Part shown: one piece after another, positions 50,052-61,320 of the stretch
How positions within the stretch are numbered: position 1 is the first letter of the stretch
How the letters are laid out: each line of letters opens with the position of its first letter
Assembly (NCBI GenBank): GCA_003342895.1
Contig: PTFA01000399.1
Coordinates: 503,350-567,349 of the forward strand
Length of the DNA: 64,000 nt
DNA from: Casuarius casuarius
Lineage: Eukaryota; Chordata; Aves; Casuariiformes; Casuariidae
Direction of reading: 5' to 3'
The notes under the pieces: generated by a model
Database searches by the model: none
The model's input: the letters and a program-made list of their open reading frames with translations, nothing else
Told to the model about the DNA's origin: nothing
Program-made: the position numbers and the translations under genes

Positions 50052-51170
50052 TCCCCACACTTAGAAGGATTTAATTTCCTTGATTCCTTAATAAACTGGA
50101 GGAACATACTGATTCACTGAGCTGTGTTGGAAAATGGAGTTTTTGTTCCATGGGGAATTTTTGACATCTAGAATTTTGTATTCATTCTGAATTTAATCAA
50201 ATTTGTGCAATTCTCCTCCAAAGGAGTTAGTGCCTCTGACTCAGGGTCAGTGCAAGGAACACGGTTTGAGTCACCCTCTCTAGTGCCAAGTACCTGCCTC
50301 TGGTGTGGAGTAAGGTGTGTGTCTCCCTAATTGATACTTGCAGATAGCAACAATCTTCTCCAGTTAAATATTAGCCAGCTCTTTCTCAGAAAGCAGATAA
50401 AGTTTGTTATATTCAACATTTTCTCACAGAGGACTTGAGCTGCTGTATGCACTGTCTTAGGCTTCTCTCTCACTACAAACCATAACAGAGAGGCTACCCA
50501 TCTCTCCCATCGCTGTCTTTCTACTTTGCATGAGGCCTTTTTGCTGATTTTTTAGCAGCTTTGGAAAGAAGAACAAAAAAAATGTGTAAACCTGTACACG
50601 CTAAAAATGCATCTACAACTGGGGGCAACCTTCATACCTTGCATAGGCAATAGTCTTCATTGTTGTAGAAGACTAGAGGAATACACCTTGTTCCACTCTG
50701 TACTGCTGGCTTTTAAGTGATCTGTGATATTTAAATGAAAAATAATTGTTAAAATGCAAGTGCTCGAAAAGTGAGTAGGAAGACTAATTGTTGCTAGTAA
50801 GCAGACTTTTATGTTGCATGCTGGATGGAAATCTGTGTTGAATATGCGAGCAGCTTTACTGAAATGCAAGATCTTTACAAACTTTTCACTGAGTTCAAGA
50901 ACGGAGCCCTTAAAACGGCAGACCGTTTTCATGAAGTTATTAATCTATATTAAAACACCTAATGATTGCTCAAAGAAAATTTGCAAATATAAGTATTAAA
51001 GAAACAGATGAAAATAAAAAGAGGAAAAGTAACAAAAATATAGTTTAAATTGGAATAGTGAGAACTGAAAATGTTCTTCTTTTGACAAAGTAGCAGCTAC
51101 TTTGATGTAGATTAAGATTTCATGACGCATTTCTCTGCAGAAATGAAGTAATGCAACCTCCTGAGCATTT
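50052..51170. other. Non-coding DNA
   Basis: No gene is recognised. At 50226-50275 a passage with GGTTTGAGTC superficially resembles a pol III B box but lacks a matching A box and a cloverleaf. See the rejected list. Opposite-strand frames at 50657-50932 and 50811-50999 overlap and have no motif. Confidence 0.65.
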
Positions 51171-51197
51171 CCCCCCCCCCCCCCCAAAAAAAAAAAA
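51171..51197. repeat. C15-A12 homopolymer junction
   Basis: Fifteen C (51171-51185) are followed directly by twelve A (51186-51197). The G15 run on the minus strand could form a G-quadruplex and is prone to sequencing and replication slippage, so the exact length should be treated with caution. Confidence 0.9.
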
Positions 51198-54100
51198 TCA
51201 ATACACAACAAACAGGCAGCAGAAAATTTAGCTGGGCCCCACACACAATGTAAACTAACCCAACAAAATAAGGAAATGAGAGAGGATCTAACTTTATATA
51301 ACTGCCAATCCTTCGATTTAGAACTCCGTTAGTGACTGTGCTCTAACTCTGCCCCCATAAGTGGATCAGCCCTAAAATGTTGAATTCAGCTTCTTTCAGA
51401 ACTTTGTAGGGATGGGGGAAAACTACTGTCTCTGTGTTGGTGTTATGGCTGGAAGAGAGAAGGAAACTAGAGCGAAAAATAATCAGTTTAGAAAACACCA
51501 CTCCCTTCTGCCTGGTGACATTGATTTCTAGAGCTGCATCTGAGTTGTATGCTTTTTAAGGCTCTAAAAACATTTTCTACAATTCTGGTTTCTGTCTGGA
51601 GATGGAATTTGAAGAGTAAAATCCCACAAGAAAAGATCTATTTGAAGCACTTCCAAAATAATCTGCAAAAAAAAATATAACTTCAGAGAGTTCAGGACAG
51701 TTTTTCATAAACATCAAAACATTTTTGTTTTGTTTACTTACAATTTATTGCAAGTGATTTGAGATTCAGTCTTCAACAGAAGTATCTTTGGGAAATGCCA
51801 ACATTAGACCATGCAGTACATTAGCCATAGTGCTTGAGAAAACAAGAATAAGCCCGCAAAGGTACAATTCCATCTCAAGCAATCTGTGACCTCAGTCTGA
51901 GGTCAATTAAAACAAATATGCATCTGTTGAATTCATTATACGCAAGATTTGCCTTATATAAGTACTTCTGGTTTATATTAAAATATTCCAGTACTAAGCT
52001 TAGTGTCTGATATCAAATGCTAAAAATCAAATAATTTCAAAGTTAAGCATAGAAAACACATCTAGACTTAATAAAAACACCCATTCAGTGTCTCATCACA
52101 GTTTTGCAGATGGAGGGGGCATGACATTTTGTTTTTCCTACAGACGTGAAAGTTGACTACTTGTAGATTTGCAAAGCGTGTTTACATTAGCCCTACATCT
52201 CAGCAGGCTCTAAAACAAAATCATCCTGGAACTAATCTGTACAAATATAGGTTTATACAAGAATTTGGTGCAATCGAAGTGGCTGTCAAGTCCTTTAAAA
52301 CCTTTATTTAAAGTTGTATAAGCTCACCTTTCCTGCTATTCTATCATGCCATTATATGTCTTCTGAACATAACATTGAATTTAAGGCTTTATTGTTCTCT
52401 TTGCTGCCGATTTCATGTTTCTCTTCTTCTCTGTATCACATGAGATGCATATTCCTTATGTTAATCCTTAAGCTCTTGACTTCATACTTGTTTAAAGTGA
52501 AGGGACACTTATCTATCATGCTTACAATCTACCTAAGGATAGTGCTGGCCTGAGGACACATGAACTGCCCTTGAAAGAAAAGTGTACTTTTATTCACTTT
52601 TTGTTAGAGCCTTGAAAATTTAGCAGAATTGTTTAAAGTCTGCAGGGTTATATAATCTCTTTCCTCTTTTTCCTTTATTGGATCTTTGAATTTAACTTTA
52701 TCAATCAATTAAGGTTCTGTCCTTATTCATATGGATGGATGGATGTGTGTGTATGTACATAATCAGGAAACAGATCAGATTTTAAGCTGATGGAAATTGC
52801 TTAACTCCATTTCAGTTCAAATTCGCCCCAGCAATAGAGATTCACACCAACTAAATAGCTGTTTCTATGGCTGTAGTACAAAGCACTATCTAAAATACAA
52901 CACAGAAACTCATAAAAGCAAGAAAGTGTTATTGAAATGGTTGTATAAGGGCCATATCTCTGCTCTATTGAAGTCGACAAAACATTTTTCACTAATATGG
53001 CTAAACATAAATTTTTCAAAGTGTTGAATGAAGAAAAATTATGTCAAATGTGGAAGAGGCAAAGTTTTATATTACAGTGATATAATATTAGACATGCAGA
53101 GAGCACATAGGATATTTTAGTCCATTCCTCTTTTTAATCTATTGGATTGGATTTTTTAATCTATTTAATCCATTTTATCATCAAGTACTCAGTTTCTCTC
53201 ACGAAATAATCTGCTGGATTGCATTTGTTTCTTCCCACTGAAAGCTTTTGGAACATTTTCACAGACCCAGGGATTTGGGGTAAAGAGTAGAGGCATTTCT
53301 GTCTCTTCTTTCGTTGTTGTTTTCTCTCAACAAATTTGCCACCCAGGTCAATAAAATCAAGGTAAAGCATGTACATTTACTGACTAACTGAGAATCAACT
53401 TCTTGACCTTATTGTAAGTGCCCACAATGACTCTCTTGGACCCTTATTTAAGCACCTAAATTATTTATCTTTTGAATGGACTAGGCACCTGTGTCCTTGA
53501 GACTTCAGCAACATTCTGCTTATGCCGAGCCCTCTCTTTGATTTGCCCATTGACAGGAGAAATCTCACTGCTGTGTCTGTCTTTACCATGAGTGCACGAT
53601 AAACTAGAAAAGGACCTTAAATAAAATGTTTAGCCACACATTGAAAGGTATCACTGTACTGCAACAGCCAAATTAAATAATAATGTCCATGACTTTCATG
53701 CTCAAATACCCAGGCTTCTAAGTCCATATTGAGATAACTTTGTAAAAATGGCCTGCCAGAAATGTTTAACTTATTTCAAAACTAGTGGGAGCTACAGTTC
53801 TACATATATCTTGAAATCAAGCCAGCATTATTTAGGTGGCTAAATGTGGATTTGGAACGCTACCTTTAGGCATCTAAATCTGTGGCCACATCTATTTTAA
53901 AACATCTGCTAACATCAGGAGGAGTAATTCATGCTTATTTGAGGTCTGAATTCAAATTTCTCAGCTTTGGGTTTCCCCTTTTCCTCCCCATTTCCCATAG
54001 CTGTGTTTAAAGTTTCAATCCATATACCTCAGCCATTTTTAAATAGTGCATGAATTAACAAATAATAGGCAAATCGATGTTAACATTCACGGTCATCTAA

Positions 54101-56435
54101 ATTCAGTTTCTGGGACATTCACTATAGAAATCAAACAAAATGTTTTTCTTTCCTCTGGCTTTTAAAATAAGAATTGAGGGCTAGATGATAGTAATAACAA
54201 AAAAGATGAAGGCTATTTCTTTTTAGGCAATAGCTGGAAAGGGGTTTTCACTTCATCTTTGTTCAGCTTTCTTGTAATTAAAACATTCCCTTGGTAGGTG
54301 GGATACTCAGGTTCTACTCCATCTCATGTCTTGAAATGAGTATATATCCTTATTTCCTAGCTCGTAGGCAGCAGCCTGGGGAAACAAACAAACAAACAAA
54401 CAAACAAACAAACAAAACCAAAAACAGTATGTGGGTTAGTTTTTATATAGACGCTGCAGTCTGCATCCAACCTGTTTAAGGTTTTCCACTGTGAAGAAAG
54501 AAATACATTTTTCTTTTATTTTTTCCTGAAAGAGTACCTAAGAGAAAAACAATAAATCCAGTAGTATTAGAGTCTGCAGTTTAACATTTAGAACATTCAC
54601 TGTAAATTGGGAGACTTCATTTCCAGTCATTTCTCCTACTACTTTTTCTGTATTTTATCCAAACACTTCTCAGTATAAAAGGTGCCAGAGCACACTGAAG
54701 TGCATGTTAAAAAGAAAAAAAATGACTTCCTCAAAGAAAACAAATCTGCTCCTCAGCTGAGGGAAAATGTGCTAGGATTTGGTTCACAAATGAGCTTAGG
54801 CATGTTCCTGAAGCCCTGAGTGAGATGAGGTGTTATCATTAAAATCTTTCTATTGCTAGTAAGAGATTTTATTCTGAAATTTTAGTTAATAAAACTCACT
54901 TTAAGAGTCTTCAGCTGCAAAATTACCTTGCAATCAAGACCCCACTTACCCTATAAAAAAGACCTCCTTTTCTTTGTAAATCTTGAGGTTGTCCATCCAG
55001 GTGGACAATATTTCCTTCAAGAAAGTCCAGAATATATCTGTATTTGAAAGTCCAGTTTTTAAAGTAGCATAGGAAAGACTACATTTTCTTTTGATGGCCT
55101 GCAGTTTTCCAGAATATATACGATCTCAACATGATTAAGAATCATTCACATTTTTTCAACACTCCCCCATCCCTCAGAAAATCAGCTACAGAGTTATTTC
55201 ATCATATTCTAGGATCAACAATAAAATAGGTATCTGACAGCTAATTTTGGTGATAAAGTTATTATATCTTTAATTATTATGACATGTTCAAACAAGATGT
55301 CATTAAAACGAACATTTAAATACACTCTTCCTTTCACATGAGGGCTGCCAAATAAAATTGTGTTGAATTGCATGGTTTCAGTCTTGGCAAAATTATACAA
55401 ATGTAATCCAATGTATACCTTTTTATGTCATGTGTTAATTTTTTAAAATGACAGTTAAATAATTAAATTGGAATGTTAACAGCAGAGGTTCTTTCTTCTG
55501 AGAAAATTACATTGTTATTAATCTTGCTTCTTGCTGATGTTTCACCTACAATACTATCAGAGTTATAGAATCCAAAGCTGAGTATAGAGTTTTAATTTTA
55601 ACTTTGCAAATCTTAGGGCAATAAAGATTCATGATGGTACTCCAAACTTCATCATAATTATGTCACATAACGTTGAGATTTTAATAATGCAATTTATTTA
55701 ACGGCTCAGTGAATTTTGTACGAGAGTGAAATAGAGTTGTATATGCTGAAGAATACCCGATACAAACTTTTGCACAGTGGTGTCTCATCTTAAGAGGTAC
55801 TTGCAGCTCTGAAGACTTAAAAAACTTTTTTTTAATATTATTTCACTGTAAAGCAAAATATTCTCCATCTACCCTAAATTTACAAAATGATGGTAAATTT
55901 TACCTAAGTGATGAATTTGTAGAGGAAATTAAAATATAAGACAACCTTTCTACTTTTTATTTTTGTTAATAAAAACAGAGCTGAGGCTAACTGGGGTCTA
56001 AAGCATATGGTACATTCTGAGAACAAATCTATATGGCAGAAAAAATGTTCTAAAAAATATTTACATGTGCAAGATGCTTTTCACTGACAACTGTGTTTTC
56101 TAGGCCATACAGGAATTAGTTCAACCAACAGTGAAATGTCATCATTTCTGGAGTAAATTGTGGCAATTGTTTAGCAACGTATATAAATGCTGCAAAACAG
56201 TATATAGTCTATAGAATTAAATTATAAATTATAGTGTATGTAAAATTGAAACTATTTAAATACTTTATTCAGTTGCAACTATAGAGAATATTTAAGTTGG
56301 CATAATACATTTACTCAGTCTGGACTTTGGTCAGGATGCTGCAGTTAACAATTTTAGCTCTATGAGATGTACCAGGGGATATCTAATTAGCCCACTTTGT
56401 CAGAATTGTATATTTTTGTATTGTGCACAAATAAT
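51198..56435. other. AT-rich non-coding DNA
   Basis: No gene is recognised over 5 kb. Short GGAT units occur at 52732-52745. The sequence around 55430-55730 is repeat-free and rich in ATTA words, which is weakly suggestive of a conserved element. Frames are all below 80 codons. No RNA gene or transposon end was seen apart from the AAAC array listed separately. Confidence 0.7.
54382..54416. repeat. (AAAC)n microsatellite
   Basis: Eight to nine perfect AAAC units. No retrotransposon body was recognised immediately upstream, although tetranucleotide A-rich arrays often grow from poly(A) tails of SINEs or LINEs. Confidence 0.95.
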
Positions 56436-56634
56436 ACCTCTAGCAGCATCGTGGTATGGCGTTGATTCAGAAGGAGCCAGAATGAAGAATGCCACCTACT
56501 GAGTGACCAACACCACTTCCTACAGCAGCTGGGTTTTCCTTGGAGGTCTTCCATCCCAATTACACAGCAGGCCCAATCTTGCTTAGTTTATGAGATCTGA
56601 CAAGATCAAAGCCCAAGGTGGTACAGCTACAGAC
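56436..56634 (-). repeat. 5S-rRNA-derived SINE relic (or 5S pseudogene with extra 3' sequence)
   Basis: Read on the minus strand, 56634 down to about 56519 follows vertebrate 5S rRNA almost end to end. On the plus strand the clearest blocks of the complement are GGTCTTCCATCCCAATTAC (56545-56563), AGCAGGCCCAATCTTGCTTAG (split at 56567-56576 and 56577-56586), GAGATCTGACAAGATC (56592-56607), GGTGGTAC and CTACAGAC (ending 56634). Identity is roughly 70% by eye. The body does not stop at the 5S end. It continues for about 80 bp (to about 56436) with a passage containing CACTCAGTAGGTGGCATTC on the minus strand, which resembles the body of 5S-headed SINEs of the SINE3/AmnSINE kind. It is truncated and decayed, so not a functional 5S gene. 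Confidence 0.7.
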
Positions 56635-59214
56635 TTATACTGTCTTGTGTATTTGGCTTGCTAGCAAATTTATGTCAAATACATGTATCAAATGATTTCT
56701 AGTCAGATGCATGCGTATTGTAGTTGTGTGCATGTGTGTGTATGTGTGCGTGAAAAAGAAATAGAAAGAAAATCAATTATTCTAAAACTAAACAAATTTC
56801 TTCAGAATAGTCCCAGAGCTTGTGCATTTTTGACCCTAAAAGATTGTTCTATTTTTTTCCTCTTTTTCCTTTTGCAATGAGGAAATGCGAGGAGAGATCA
56901 TACCTCTTTAATGTTAGCAAAATTATCTTAATACACACACGAAGTTTCTTTGGGCCTCTCCTTACCATTAGCCCGGGCCTTTCGAACAGTATGCCTTTTC
57001 CATTCGCTTTAAAATAACTGTGCCCAAAGCGTGAGGACAGAGAGAAGTGTAACCTGGATAGGTGGGGGTTAATGCACCTCTTCTTATACATTCGTGTCCT
57101 ACTGAAACTAATATACCTTCTCATCTTCTAATGCCTTGTCCCATAAAGATAACTTTTTTTTTCCCCTAATAAAAACAATCAGATGGTTATGTTGCAAGAA
57201 ACTTTCTCCCATGTTCTTCCAGGGTGTTTTAGTTTAAATATGTGGTTTAGGACTTTGTAACAAGCTCACGGATGTTTAAGCATTCTCCCAGTTTACTGTG
57301 GGCTTAGCCAATGCATGCACCCAAGTCCCACAGCCTAGTGGTAGCCACTGATGGACAGACCGATCTTTCACATCAGAGCTCTGTATTCACTGCTAGTAAA
57401 CCAGTGCGTGAAGCCTAGTGTAAGAGCACCCCTGGCATCTTGTATGTTCTGGGAATTGCATTTGGGAGCTGAACAAGAGCAGTGCAATACCTACATTTTA
57501 AATGCCACTGTACATAAAGGAAAGGAATGCCCTAATGTTAAACAGGAAGCCCCAAATACTAAAAACTGGGTTACTAGACTCTGTTCAGATTCAAGCCCTT
57601 TGATCCTCATCCTTCTCCTTCCACCTCCAAACATTCCAGTGATCCATTATTTATCAAAATGTTATTTGCAGAATTAGCATATTGCTGACCACCCACTGCC
57701 ACCACTCTAATATTTTTTCTAATGGCCTCAGTGGAGCCATCCTCTGTCCAAATGGTAAACAGAACATAATAATAAATGTGCCTGTAGTTAAGTAATCATG
57801 CACCAACTATTAACCACTTTGATAAAATCATTCTCTTGTGCCCCAGAAGGTAGGCCTTGGTCTTCAGTGTGTAGCTTCAACCTGTTAATACCTTCTTATA
57901 ACGAAAATATATTGGCATGTGTACTTTGTGCAAGGTTGTCACTGAGAATAAGTCATGCTTAGAACTTCACTGCCCTGTCATAGTCGGTGCATGTGGGGAC
58001 TATATTTATAGCACTGAACTGCTACATTCTGATCTCCTCTTCCATGTACTTGAAAAAGTTCTTCTGTAAAAGCTGAAGTCAAAAGTGTTTCTCTCTCATA
58101 TCTCCCAGGCTGTCCTCATCAAGTAAAGCAATCAGCTAACAAAATAACTTGATAATACATTCATCATTTCACTTTGGCTCCCTTCCTTATATATCAATAC
58201 ATGTTTCACTTTCCCCTATAGGATTTACAGCTGACAGTTTCAGTACCCTGATTTATATAACTTTTATCTCAGCAATTACCTGCCCACTCCCAAAGTCCGC
58301 TTATGCTTCTAAATTGTTTACAAGTGACTATAATGAACTAATGATGAAGTTTCTCTATTCATTGTTTAATCCTTGTGGCAATGAAGAGTGACTGAGAAAA
58401 CACTGCTTTGGTATTTCTTTTCGACCTTGTATGGCATACTAATAAGAAGGTAAATCAACAAGCAGACTGATATTAGCAGGAGGAGGGGAAGGGAGAGATT
58501 ATGTTAGAGAGCCTGTAGAGATACCTTCATGATATATGCACAGTGATCTCCAATATAAGATAGGCATAAAGTACCAATTTCTTAATCTGATTATCACTTG
58601 ACCCTTTCTTCAGTACTTATAATTGACAAAACATATACAAGGGAGCATTTCAGTTTTCAGTCCTAATGGGAAAAGAGACAATCCACTTCAGAATCATCTG
58701 CTACTCTTATTAATACCCCTTTCTGTGTTTTAAGGGCCTTTTTAAATGTGTATCAGCTATTATGATAACTGGTTTGTTTTCAGATCTGAAACTGAGCTAT
58801 GTTAGAAAGATCATTTTACTTTTCTTATATACTAATAATTTAGTGTCACTTTTTTGTTGTCAATGTGTGGTAGATATGCATTTGTTGCTGTTACAGGATA
58901 ATATGTTTCAGGTTAGCATTATATACCTCATTTAAAAAGCAGCTCTTGAAGTGGTATTTTTTTTAGTATTAGCTGATGGCATTTTTCCACACAACTAACG
59001 TGCCAAAATATTCCCAAGCACTGCAAAATTATTCTTCAGCTCAGATTTCTGCTTCTCTCTCATTCTGTCTCTACATTCACTTAAAAAAAAAATCTCTTTT
59101 CTGCTTCAGAAAGCTGAGGTGTGAGAGTAAGAGGTGACTGAGAATCTGAATGTTGAACAGCATAGGCCATAAAGTATCTTTGTCGGCACTTGTGAACTGA
59201 ACTGGGACAGCACA
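56635..59214. other. Non-coding DNA
   Basis: No gene is recognised. A TG/TATG-rich stretch lies at about 56712-56750. The 108-codon frame at 57351-57677 (plus) has no recognised domain. The sequence around 57300-57480 is a little higher in GC but is not identifiable. Confidence 0.65.
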
Positions 59215-59335
59215 GCTGGAACATTAATTCCTCAATAATTGATGATTAATCTATTAAAGATTAATGGAGAGTTGATAAGTAATGGTCTGGCTGCCATGTC
59301 ACTTGATTGTAAATACAGCAAGTTGCCTGGAAATA
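59215..59335. promoter_or_regulatory. Candidate conserved non-coding element with clustered TAAT cores
   Basis: In about 80 bp there are ACATTAATTCC (59221-59231), CAATAATTGATGATTAATC (59233-59251), AGATTAATGG (59259-59268) and TTGATAAGTAATGG (59272-59285), followed by GTCACTTGATTG. This is the densest cluster of homeodomain-type cores in the window and lies in repeat-free sequence. Enhancer function is inference. Confidence 0.3.
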
Positions 59336-60421
59336 CTCTTTCTTCCATCAGAACCAACTGCAGAGGAAGGAGAAAGAGAGAAAGAAGAAGAAGAAATGTC
59401 TGTGAAAAGTTTAGGTCAAAGAACCTGTCTACCTCACAGCAAGCACAAAGTACTTGTGGTCATCTTAAGGAATTACTCACACAGATAGACTTCTCATATA
59501 AACATACCACACATTCACTCACTTCACTGCAGCTCTGTGTGACACAAATCAGTCCTTGTGCAGAGCAGTGCTCCACAGACTGTTGGAGGATATCAGGCTG
59601 AGCATTGTAAACACTTCTTTTATCAGTACATTTTCAAAGCAGTAAGTGAGGTTTCAGATACCAAAAAAACACTAATTAAAACAACCTAGTTGTATTAAAG
59701 TCAAAGAATTCGGTTCTATCTTTTGTTTGAAAAGCTGTTGGAAGCAGAGGGTTGCACACGTCATTGTGAAGAGGCAGTGTCTCAGCAAGATATCCAAGAG
59801 CTGCTCTTAATGATCAAGGCGTAATTTCTTTAGGGAAATCTGGAGAACACACAGCAGAATGAGCAGCACATTTTGCACAAAGAATAGCTAGTGCTGTCTT
59901 TGCAGTGATGACAGTGGCCACATCTGCACAGGAACCACACTGTGCTGTGGCCTTGAGTCTTGACCCAGCTGGCAGTACTAGACTTGCACATGGCTGAAAT
60001 TCACCACTGTGGACAAGGCCACTATTTTCCACCACTTGTGCTTTTTGACTGCTACCAATCACATACCATCTCCTACCTCTTGCCACAGCAAACTATCAAC
60101 AAATATTTTTTGTTGCATAAGAGTATTTGTCTCACTAGAATGTGTTGATCTTCCCAAGATAATCTGAGTAGATAGGACGATTTAAAATCAGATTGCTTCA
60201 GCCCACTCGTCCGATACTTCTCTGTACTGTGTTGTAAGGTCTTCTCCAAGTACAGCCTGGTTGGGAAACAGTTGGGGAAATCTACGCCATGCTCCGGAGC
60301 TCAATAGCTCTTAGTGTGTGTAACTGAATAGGTCCTATCTGAGGTAGTAGATCATTTGCATATTGCTGTTCAGAACAGACAATTTCTAGTTGTATACTAT
60401 TTATTCATGAAGCAGAAGTTT

Positions 60422-60426
60422 GTCAT
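60422..60426. repeat. Target-site duplication GTCAT, left copy
   Basis: GTCAT directly precedes the LTR edge and is repeated exactly at 61096-61100, giving a 5-bp duplication as at the other LTR. Confidence 0.9.
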
Positions 60427-60517
60427 TGTCCCGATCCAATATCGGGAGGGTTTCGTTACGATCCCAAGGACGAGATTAAGACGCTAAAACCAGTCAAATA
60501 TCGTACAACCTTTTAAC

Positions 60518-60523
60518 TTTATT
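60518..60523 (-). terminator. Polyadenylation signal of the minus-strand LTR
   Basis: The plus strand reads TTTATT, that is AATAAA on the minus strand, in the expected place between R and U5. The homologous site of the other LTR reads AATGAA. Cleavage would be expected 10-30 bases further along the minus strand. Confidence 0.7.
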
Positions 60524-60735
60524 TTCCACAAAGTGGGGAGAAAAAGGTGGGGAAAGGCTAAGAGGAGGCAAAGGGGAGAGGGGAACAAGGAAGGGAAAGG
60601 GGAAAAGATAGAGAAAGCTGGAAAAGGAGAAAAGAAATTAGCTACCGCCACTCTGAGTCCAATGATGTCCCGCTGACTCCACTCGAGATCTCCAGTCATC
60701 ACAAGCCCCCTCCCCCTTATTCACACAATCTGCAG

Positions 60736-60760
60736 TTTTTATAGGTTCTTGCCCCGCCTC
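60736..60760 (-). promoter_or_regulatory. GC box and TATA box of the minus-strand LTR
   Basis: Minus-strand order is GAGGCGGGGC (60760-60751), a short gap, then TATAAAAA (60743-60736). This is a textbook core promoter arrangement, with transcription expected to start about 25-30 bases on, near 60710, and run towards lower coordinates. Confidence 0.7.
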
Positions 60761-61095
60761 TGGGAGGTGCTTCCTCGCTTCCCATGCAGATTAGCTGTCA
60801 TGCGCAGTCCGCCCTCTCAGAACCTTCCAGAAATGGGCTAGGGGCTTCTGGGGGTCTCCTGCTCATGCACAGATCGCAAATGTGTACGTGCGGTTTGTGC
60901 CAGACGTGCTGTTCCCCTAGAAGCCTTCTTCTGCCCTTTTCGCGCCTTTTTTCCCTGCGCAGATGCATGAGGTTGTTTACCTCTAAACTGTGGAGAAGAT
61001 GGTTTCTTTTGTTTGAGGCAGGATGTTCAATGCTGGGAAATGGCGGTGCGGTGGCAATGTCGAGACAAAACCGCATTTAGTACTGGTTGTCTACA

Positions 61096-61100
61096 GTCAT
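61096..61100. repeat. Target-site duplication GTCAT, right copy
   Basis: Exact match to 60422-60426, confirming that both ends of the minus-strand LTR are intact. Confidence 0.9.
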
Positions 61101-61207
61101 GCATCTTCTTAGCTGTTCACTTTCATCCATCACTGAGAGAGAAAATGTCTTGTAGTTAAAGCACAGTACTGGCATGTGATTACATGCTTGATGCTGATGG
61201 AAATCTG

Positions 61208-61320
61208 TGTGAACTCAAATAAGTAGTATGGCTTAACTCTGCTTCCTTTTCTTCATCTGTAAAATGATGACATTCCCTGATACATTACAAAGTTTAATTT
61301 ACTAATGGCTACCAAGAATT
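61208..61320 (+). repeat. MIR-like SINE fragment
   Basis: GTGTGAACTCAAATAAGTAG (61207-61226), GGCTTAACTCTGCTTCC (61230-61246) and TTCTTCATCTGTAAAATGATG (split at 61249-61259 and 61260-61269) follow the order of the MIR core and 3' part ('GTGTGACCTTGGGCAAGTCAC', 'TTAACCTCTCTG', 'CCTCATCTGTAAAATGGGG'). It lies shortly after the solo LTR and clearly predates it. Confidence 0.5.

Larger units (their letters stand above)
60427..61095 (-). mobile_element. Solo LTR of an endogenous retrovirus, 669 bp, related to the LTR at 28.7 kb
   Basis: On the minus strand it starts TGTAGACAACC (at 61095) and ends GGATCGGGACA (at 60427), with TG...CA termini and flanking GTCAT duplications. There is no internal retroviral sequence, so it is a solo LTR. 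Reading on the minus strand, U3 runs from 61095 to about 60745 and contains many CpGs. A GC box (GAGGCGGGGC, 60751-60760) sits just upstream of TATAAAAA (60736-60743). R then follows with a T/C-rich tract, AATAAA lies at 60518-60523, and U5 occupies about the last 90 bp. The last 255-265 bp align closely with the plus-strand LTR, while the U3 regions do not. Its promoter and poly(A) signals look intact, so it could act as an alternative promoter or terminator for nearby transcription. Confidence 0.9.

Noticed and set aside
50226..50275. tRNA-like passage with GGTTTGAGTC
   Set aside because: The B-box resemblance is present, but no A box at proper spacing and no cloverleaf stems can be drawn. 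A MIR head was also considered, but the downstream sequence does not fit.
60784..61080. 98-codon plus-strand and 92-codon minus-strand frames
   Set aside because: Both lie inside the U3 region of the minus-strand solo LTR. Their length reflects the GC-richer, CpG-rich LTR sequence, not a gene.
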